This document shows positions 20,301 to 20,625 of a DNA stretch of 20,625 nucleotides, piece by piece; positions within the stretch are counted from its first letter, which is position 1, and each line of letters opens with the position of its first letter. Both the position numbers and the translations under genes were made by a program. Origin of the DNA: Zygnema cylindricum (lineage: Eukaryota > Streptophyta > Zygnematophyceae > Zygnematales > Zygnemataceae). The notes beneath the pieces are model-generated. The model saw nothing but the letters and a program-made list of their open reading frames with translations. It ran no database searches and was not told where the DNA came from. The DNA is taken from the NCBI GenBank assembly GCA_037447655.1, contig JBBHKE010000409.1, positions 365,616 through 386,240 on the forward strand, in the 5' to 3' direction.

Positions 20301-20559
20301 GTACAGAAAATTTGTAACTTGCTGGGATAATTTTGTCTCTTGTTGGCTTGATTTCTATCATGTTTAGCATACTGTGAATAAATATCGATACTGGTTGACT
20401 TGATTTTGTCCTTTTCCAGATAAGGTACCTCATCAAAAGGAAAAAGAAACCGAAAAACAAAAGAGAGATGCTTTACTGGGTTCGTCTTCTAGTGAACCGG
20501 CCTCTTCTAAACCACGAACAGTTGCTGAAATCAAGGCTGCTTATGGATACCAAAACAAA
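3083..20559 (+). CDS. Plant Lgl/tomosyn-type WD40 protein (SNARE regulator), 22 exons in window, 3' end missing
   Basis: Proposed coding exons: 3083-3118, 3546-3676, 3992-4076, 4417-4470, 4869-4960, 5091-5166, 6721-6821, 7599-8094, 8552-8875, 9778-9984, 10464-10562, 11151-11226, 11903-12027, 12502-12811, 13388-14442, 15427-15560, 15966-16086, 16934-16992, 17987-18098, 19220-19424, 19939-20070, 20420-20559. All introns are GT-AG and phases match at every junction, giving 4,170 nt or 1,390 codons with no stop. The family is recognised from the N-terminal [27 protein letters not shown], the DGRIKV blade, [34 protein letters not shown], the segment after exon 15, and the C-terminal [11 protein letters not shown]. 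In plants and animals these proteins pair two WD40 propellers with a C-terminal R-SNARE-like helix and regulate SNARE assembly in exocytosis. The role here is inferred from the family. Known plant members are about 1,100 residues; this one is longer because of exon 15. The SNARE-like helix lies beyond the window. Confidence 0.9.
3119..3545 (+). other. Intron 1
   Basis: Starts GTATGT, ends TTGCAG. It contains a minus-strand open stretch (3499 to 3218) that carries a good splice-donor match, GTAAGTCAG read on the minus strand, but no recognised domain. Confidence 0.8.
3546..3676 (+). CDS. Exon 2: first blade, family signature
   Basis: Residues 13 to 56 are encoded after the acceptor TTGCAG. 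They contain the most recognisable stretch of the protein, [20 protein letters not shown]. It matches the conserved plant pattern HYGIPSTASILAFDPIQ, and the DPVQ-LAVGT core is also shared with animal tomosyn. The exon ends AG|GTGGTG in the middle of an arginine codon. Confidence 0.93.
3677..3991 (+). other. Intron 2
   Basis: Begins GTGGTG, ends TTTACAG. No internal feature recognised. Confidence 0.8.
3992..4076 (+). CDS. Exon 3: continuation of first blade
   Basis: This exon completes the split arginine codon and encodes [14 protein letters not shown] followed by [13 protein letters not shown]. It matches the DGRIKVIG-type strand of the first propeller blade in plant homologues and the GRPGVE of animal tomosyns. 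Acceptor is TTTACAG and donor GTATAA. Confidence 0.92.
4077..4416 (+). other. Intron 3
   Basis: Begins GTATAA, ends CTGCAG. A 123-codon minus-strand open frame (4442 to 4071) covers all of it and exon 4; no family recognised. Confidence 0.8.
4417..4470 (+). CDS. Exon 4: short blade exon
   Basis: Eighteen codons encode [18 protein letters not shown], read directly into VWD at the start of exon 5. This corresponds to the F-x-x-NxGFLVSIxxxNxIxVWDL blade of the family. Acceptor is TTCTGCAG, donor GTAAATC, and both phases are 0. Confidence 0.9.
4471..4868 (+). other. Intron 4
   Basis: Begins GTAAATC, ends TTTCAG. A weak match to a family-B MITE end near 4585-4600 is too short to call. Confidence 0.8.
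4869..4960 (+). CDS. Exon 5: second blade
   Basis: It encodes [20 protein letters not shown] and on through [10 protein letters not shown], parallel to the family's VWDL...SLKWESNITAF. The exon ends two bases into a codon before GTAATT. Homologues then continue with a Tyr-x-Gly-Asp strand that I cannot find here. Confidence 0.88.
5091..5166 (+). CDS. Exon 6: short exon, acceptor uncertain
   Basis: Joining at the AG of 5089-5090 completes an isoleucine codon and reads [14 protein letters not shown], then [10 protein letters not shown]. It resembles the SVL-(8 residues)-G-x-L-x-Q strand of plant homologues. A stronger-looking TAG acceptor seven bases upstream (5081-5083) would give an immediate stop. 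About eight residues expected between exons 5 and 6 are missing, so a micro-exon or another boundary is possible. Confidence 0.65.
5167..6720 (+). other. Intron 6, the longest in the window
   Basis: Begins GTAAATAAAC, ends CTTTAG (1,554 bp). It holds a diverged family-B MITE at its 5' end, a run of about 19 A at 5539-5557, and two minus-strand open stretches (5987 to 5694 and 6567 to 6319) without recognised domains. Confidence 0.75.
5199..5398. mobile_element. TA-flanked MITE (family B), diverged copy in intron 6
   Basis: It starts CTACACC followed by TATCGTTATT and matches the reverse strand of the 17231-17443 copy over the end region and again around a CCACGTC...GCACCAAAT segment. It ends GATGGGTAGTAG. 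GAC-TA flanks both ends. It is more decayed than the other copies. Confidence 0.6.
6721..6821 (+). CDS. Exon 7: linker to third blade
   Basis: It encodes [11 protein letters not shown] followed by [14 protein letters not shown]. It aligns with the LSEAAG...VVGLLPQPCS region of plant homologues. It ends CGGAG|GTGAGT, and reading through this donor gives an immediate in-frame TGA. The donor sequence is copied several times in the intron that follows. Confidence 0.9.
6821..7140 (+). repeat. Degenerate tandem repeat copying the exon 7 splice donor
   Basis: A unit of roughly 48-66 bp, starting GGTGAGTTTGGGA and containing CCTGTTTAACTTT and GAGTAGA..AGGTTATCGAA, recurs about five to six times. Donor-like GT positions are 6822, 6888, 6946, 6994 and 7059, with a decayed copy near 7101. 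Four of the five keep GTGAGTTT. Confidence 0.88.
6822..7598 (+). other. Intron 7
   Basis: Begins GTGAGT and ends TTTGCAG. The first 300 bp are a tandem repeat listed separately. The rest shows no feature. Confidence 0.85.
7599..8094 (+). CDS. Exon 8: third and fourth blades
   Basis: Residues 192-357 read on from a split arginine codon. [13 protein letters not shown] lies near residues 195-207, [20 protein letters not shown] near 263-282, RLKWCNDG further on, and the exon closes with [12 protein letters not shown]. These match the LIAYENGLILLWD, LCWASxDGSVLAVGYVDGD and GGDxxGSxEVLT strings of plant members. I chose donor GTAAGC at 8095 over GTAGTT at 8086 because it preserves the EVVSIVSL strand. 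Confidence 0.93.
8095..8551 (+). other. Intron 8
   Basis: Begins GTAAGC, ends TTGACAG. A short local repeat of GATCTTCTAACG-type words lies near 8449-8480; otherwise no feature. Confidence 0.85.
8552..8875 (+). CDS. Exon 9: fifth blade region
   Basis: One hundred and eight codons open with [10 protein letters not shown]. They include [20 protein letters not shown] and [13 protein letters not shown], matching the MVLSP...LFLLTNPGQLQAYDD blade of plant homologues. The exon ends AAG|GTTGGT, a weak donor, but phase 0 on both sides supports it. Confidence 0.9.
8876..9777 (+). other. Intron 9
   Basis: Begins GTTGGT, ends TTTGACAG. It has three tandem-like copies of AGTCTAAACTGA at about 9280-9326 and nothing else recognisable. 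Confidence 0.85.
9778..9984 (+). CDS. Exon 10: sixth blade
   Basis: It encodes [16 protein letters not shown], the GGVPGTKQN motif and [19 protein letters not shown]. These are equivalent to the WPLTGGVP and YMAGYQDGSVRIWDATYP motifs of the family, the latter a clear WD-repeat strand. Acceptor is TTGACAG. The donor GTTTGC is non-optimal. Confidence 0.92.
9985..10463 (+). other. Intron 10 with CT-rich tract
   Basis: Begins GTTTGC, ends TTTACAG. It includes a CCCTCT hexamer tract at 10011-10047. Confidence 0.85.
10011..10047 (+). repeat. CCCTCT hexamer microsatellite
   Basis: About four CCCTCT units followed by a degenerate CT run. The same hexamer occurs on the opposite strand in intron 13 and again at the end of the window. 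Confidence 0.85.
10464..10562 (+). CDS. Exon 11: blade exon
   Basis: Thirty-three codons include [20 protein letters not shown] followed by THEQGL. This corresponds to the VTAFxFCxxxxxLAVGNExG blade of plant homologues. Acceptor follows a run of nine T plus ACAG; donor is GTAAGC. Confidence 0.92.
10563..11150 (+). other. Intron 11
   Basis: Begins GTAAGC, ends TTTTTCAG. No internal feature recognised. Confidence 0.85.
11151..11226 (+). CDS. Exon 12: blade exon
   Basis: It reads [20 protein letters not shown] and then TSIHV, completing the GxVRLYKL strand begun in exon 11. It ends one base into an aspartate codon at GTAAGC. Acceptor is AATTTTTCAG. Confidence 0.92.
11285..11337. repeat. (TA)n microsatellite
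   Basis: A nearly uninterrupted run of TA dinucleotides about 50 bp long in intron 12. Confidence 0.95.
11631..11832 (+). repeat. Interspersed repeat in intron 12, about three copies
   Basis: The word CTCTCCCCTTGTTGTGACAA followed by GGCATGTATTA occurs near 11634, 11730 and 11797 with substitutions. The polypyrimidine tract of the exon 13 acceptor (CTCTCCCCTTCTTGCAG) resembles its 5' end. Confidence 0.8.
11903..12027 (+). CDS. Exon 13: blade exon
   Basis: Residues from the split aspartate continue [20 protein letters not shown] and then [20 protein letters not shown]. It matches the SPVCTLQF...RLAVGFKCGKVAVLDI blade of the family. The 3' end of this exon and its splice donor are duplicated about 150 bp into the next intron. 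Confidence 0.92.
12149..12222 (+). repeat. Duplicated exon 13 end with a dead splice donor
   Basis: Positions 12149-12222 match 11999-12072: GATGGAATTTTAAGCCTTTT against CATGGAATTGTAAGCCTTTT, with further matches on both sides. The G of the donor GT is T in the copy, so it cannot splice there. Confidence 0.85.
12367..12395 (-). repeat. GGGAGA (CCCTCT on minus) hexamer tract
   Basis: About four GGGAGA units; the reverse complement of the intron 10 and window-end repeats. Confidence 0.85.
12502..12811 (+). CDS. Exon 14: start of second-half blades
   Basis: Residues 635-738 begin [12 protein letters not shown], closing the previous blade. They then give [18 protein letters not shown], a proline-rich loop, and [20 protein letters not shown]. 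The latter resembles the LLLCAMTKDGQTILLDGNTG strand of plant homologues. The exon ends one base into an aspartate codon at GTGAGT. Confidence 0.9.
12812..13387 (+). other. Intron 14
   Basis: Begins GTGAGT, ends AATGCAG. No internal feature recognised. Confidence 0.85.
13388..14442 (+). CDS. Exon 15: long acidic, serine-rich insert
   Basis: This is the longest exon, 351 codons. After a short structured start ([14 protein letters not shown]) comes about 300 residues very rich in Glu, Asp, Ser, Asn and Lys, with little hydrophobic content, so probably disordered. The exon returns to a blade at [20 protein letters not shown] and SSIIQ, which matches the SLFLICSEDALRLYxVxSLxQ strand of plant homologues. 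The position of the insert is one where homologues also have a variable acidic loop, but theirs is much shorter as I recall. Confidence 0.92.
14443..15426 (+). other. Intron 15
   Basis: Begins GTGATC, ends TTTGCAG. At 14870-14990 it has repeated TTTACCTTTTT words followed by repeated GGATAACGGATAAC words, a local low-complexity patch. Near 15000-15060 there is a repeated ATTA(C/A)AACC(A/G)TATAA motif. Confidence 0.85.
15427..15560 (+). CDS. Exon 16: late blade
   Basis: It encodes [20 protein letters not shown] and then [12 protein letters not shown], ending two bases into a tryptophan codon. The alternative donor four codon-bases earlier (GTATGG at 15556) would break the frame with exon 17; GTGGGC at 15561 rebuilds GVWSLPDL across the junction. 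Confidence 0.9.
15561..15965 (+). other. Intron 16
   Basis: Begins GTGGGC, ends TTTTTCAG. No internal feature recognised. Confidence 0.85.
15966..16086 (+). CDS. Exon 17: late blade
   Basis: It continues [20 protein letters not shown] and [17 protein letters not shown]. It matches IRSLPxLxxVxESSLxSLLRW and the following VCSDDxGHVVLVN strand of plant homologues; SLPSL is also present in animal tomosyns. Confidence 0.92.
16087..16933 (+). other. Intron 17 with purine-rich block
   Basis: Begins GTAAGG, ends TGTATAG. A G/A-rich block covers about 16497-16765; the rest is AT-rich. Confidence 0.85.
16497..16765 (+). repeat. Degenerate polypurine (GAGA-rich) block
   Basis: Most of this stretch is made of GAGAGA, GGAGAG and AAAGAG words with no fixed period. 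Open frames over it on either strand are composition artefacts. Confidence 0.75.
16934..16992 (+). CDS. Exon 18: end of second propeller
   Basis: A 59-nt exon encoding [19 protein letters not shown] and part of a tryptophan codon. It fits the last strand before the LPESLPxLHD motif in plant homologues. Acceptor is TTGTATAG, donor GTAAGT. Confidence 0.88.
16993..17986 (+). other. Intron 18
   Basis: Begins GTAAGT, ends GTTTTAG. It carries a complete family-B MITE; the rest has no recognised feature. Confidence 0.85.
17231..17443. mobile_element. TA-flanked MITE (family B), complete copy in intron 18
   Basis: It begins CTACACCATGAATCGCTATT and ends CTAACAGCGATTCACAGTGTAG, an imperfect terminal inverted repeat of over 20 bp, with TA at both ends. 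Length is 213 bp. No coding capacity. Confidence 0.85.
17987..18098 (+). CDS. Exon 19: linker after propellers
   Basis: It encodes [20 protein letters not shown] and a basic, low-complexity tail ending NPLAK. The LPDSRPQLH start aligns with the FRLPESLPLLHD motif of plant homologues. Acceptor is GTTTTAG and donor GTAAAT. Confidence 0.9.
18099..19219 (+). other. Intron 19
   Basis: Begins GTAAAT, ends TTCTCAG (1,121 bp). It contains a G-rich repeat and a long T-rich stretch with a 150-codon chance open frame (18521-18973) of no recognisable family. Confidence 0.85.
18280..18380 (+). repeat. G-rich GGAGG/GGAGT repeat
   Basis: A GA/GGGAGG block passes into about six GGAGT units at 18345-18376. 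The + strand, which is the pre-mRNA sense, has many GG and GGG runs in close spacing. Confidence 0.9.
19220..19424 (+). CDS. Exon 20: C-terminal linker with acidic patch
   Basis: It encodes [20 protein letters not shown], then [20 protein letters not shown] and a stretch ending [11 protein letters not shown]. The pattern resembles the FLSNIIKGFR...LxNIFSNPP linker of plant homologues, which binds no known fold. The first methionine is internal. Donor is GTGGGA. Confidence 0.9.
19425..19938 (+). other. Intron 20
   Basis: Begins GTGGGA, ends TTTCCAG. A patch of repeated TTTATACAT words lies at about 19816-19902. Confidence 0.85.
19939..20070 (+). CDS. Exon 21: acidic linker
   Basis: It encodes [20 protein letters not shown], then [20 protein letters not shown] and FKKK. 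It takes the place of the acidic IDDIEIDEP segment that precedes the SNARE-like helix in plant homologues. Donor is GTACTT. Confidence 0.9.
20071..20419 (+). other. Intron 21
   Basis: Begins GTACTT, ends TTTTCCAG. No internal feature recognised. Confidence 0.85.
20420..20559 (+). CDS. Exon 22: charged linker leading to SNARE-like helix (last exon in window)
   Basis: It encodes [20 protein letters not shown], a serine run, and [12 protein letters not shown] near residues 1376-1387. The last motif matches the (R)TVDEIKxKY box just before the R-SNARE-like coiled coil in plant homologues. Two donors are possible: GTAAAG after 20559 or GTAAAT after 20571, both in phase 0 and differing by four residues (VKAN). 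I cannot choose between them. Confidence 0.82.
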
Positions 20560-20575
20560 GTAAAGGCTAATGTAA

Positions 20576-20625
20576 ATCTCTCCCTCTCCCTCTCCCTCTC
20601 CCTCTCCCTCTCCCTCTCCCTCTCC
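20576..20625 (+). repeat. (CTCTCC)n hexamer repeat at window end
   Basis: An uninterrupted CTCTCC array of about eight units runs off the window. It begins within 20 bases of the probable exon 22 donor, so it should be the start of intron 22. If it were translated in the current frame it would give alternating Leu-Ser. Confidence 0.9.

Noticed and set aside
3083-20559. Bacterial operon or animal tomosyn as the interpretation
   Set aside because: Frame continuity requires spliceosomal GT-AG introns, excluding bacteria. The N-terminal, LPQP, TNPGQL-like and TVAEIKAAY motifs fit the plant subgroup better than animal tomosyn or Lgl.

Overview
The window looks like nuclear DNA of a plant-lineage (streptophyte) eukaryote. 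It is AT-rich and holds one large gene on the + strand. That gene is split into at least 22 short exons by GT-AG introns with T-rich 3' ends and small transposons inside. I cannot name the species. The protein is closest, as I recall the family, to the plant Lgl/tomosyn-type WD40 proteins of the Arabidopsis AT4G35560 / AT5G05570 group. It is diverged and carries a long extra acidic segment, so a non-flowering plant or a streptophyte alga is possible, but this is inference.

Layout. Positions 1-3082 are intergenic or 5' flanking DNA. They hold the right end of one MITE (1-107), two inverted copies of a second MITE family with exact 8-bp target-site duplications (407-663 and 1219-2038), a third MITE nested in the larger copy (1504-1707), and a dense cluster of GTAC tetranucleotides (2235-2541). 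Positions 3083-20559 (or 20571) are the gene. Its start codon and 22 exons join into one uninterrupted reading frame of 1,390 codons. The 3' end lies beyond the window. The last bases are a CT-rich hexamer repeat in what is probably intron 22.

The predicted protein has two halves of degenerate WD40 blades separated by a roughly 300-residue acidic, serine-rich disordered stretch encoded in one 1,055-nt exon. It ends, as far as the window reaches, with the charged linker that in plant homologues leads into the C-terminal R-SNARE-like coiled coil. The expected role is regulation of SNARE assembly in exocytosis.

The introns have their own structure. Intron 7 starts with a tandem repeat that copies the 5' splice site about five times. 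Intron 13 contains a decayed duplicate of the end of exon 13. Introns 6 and 18 hold MITEs, and several introns hold CT-rich, GA-rich, GGAGT or TA simple repeats. I saw no tRNA, rRNA, CRISPR array or second convincing protein gene.
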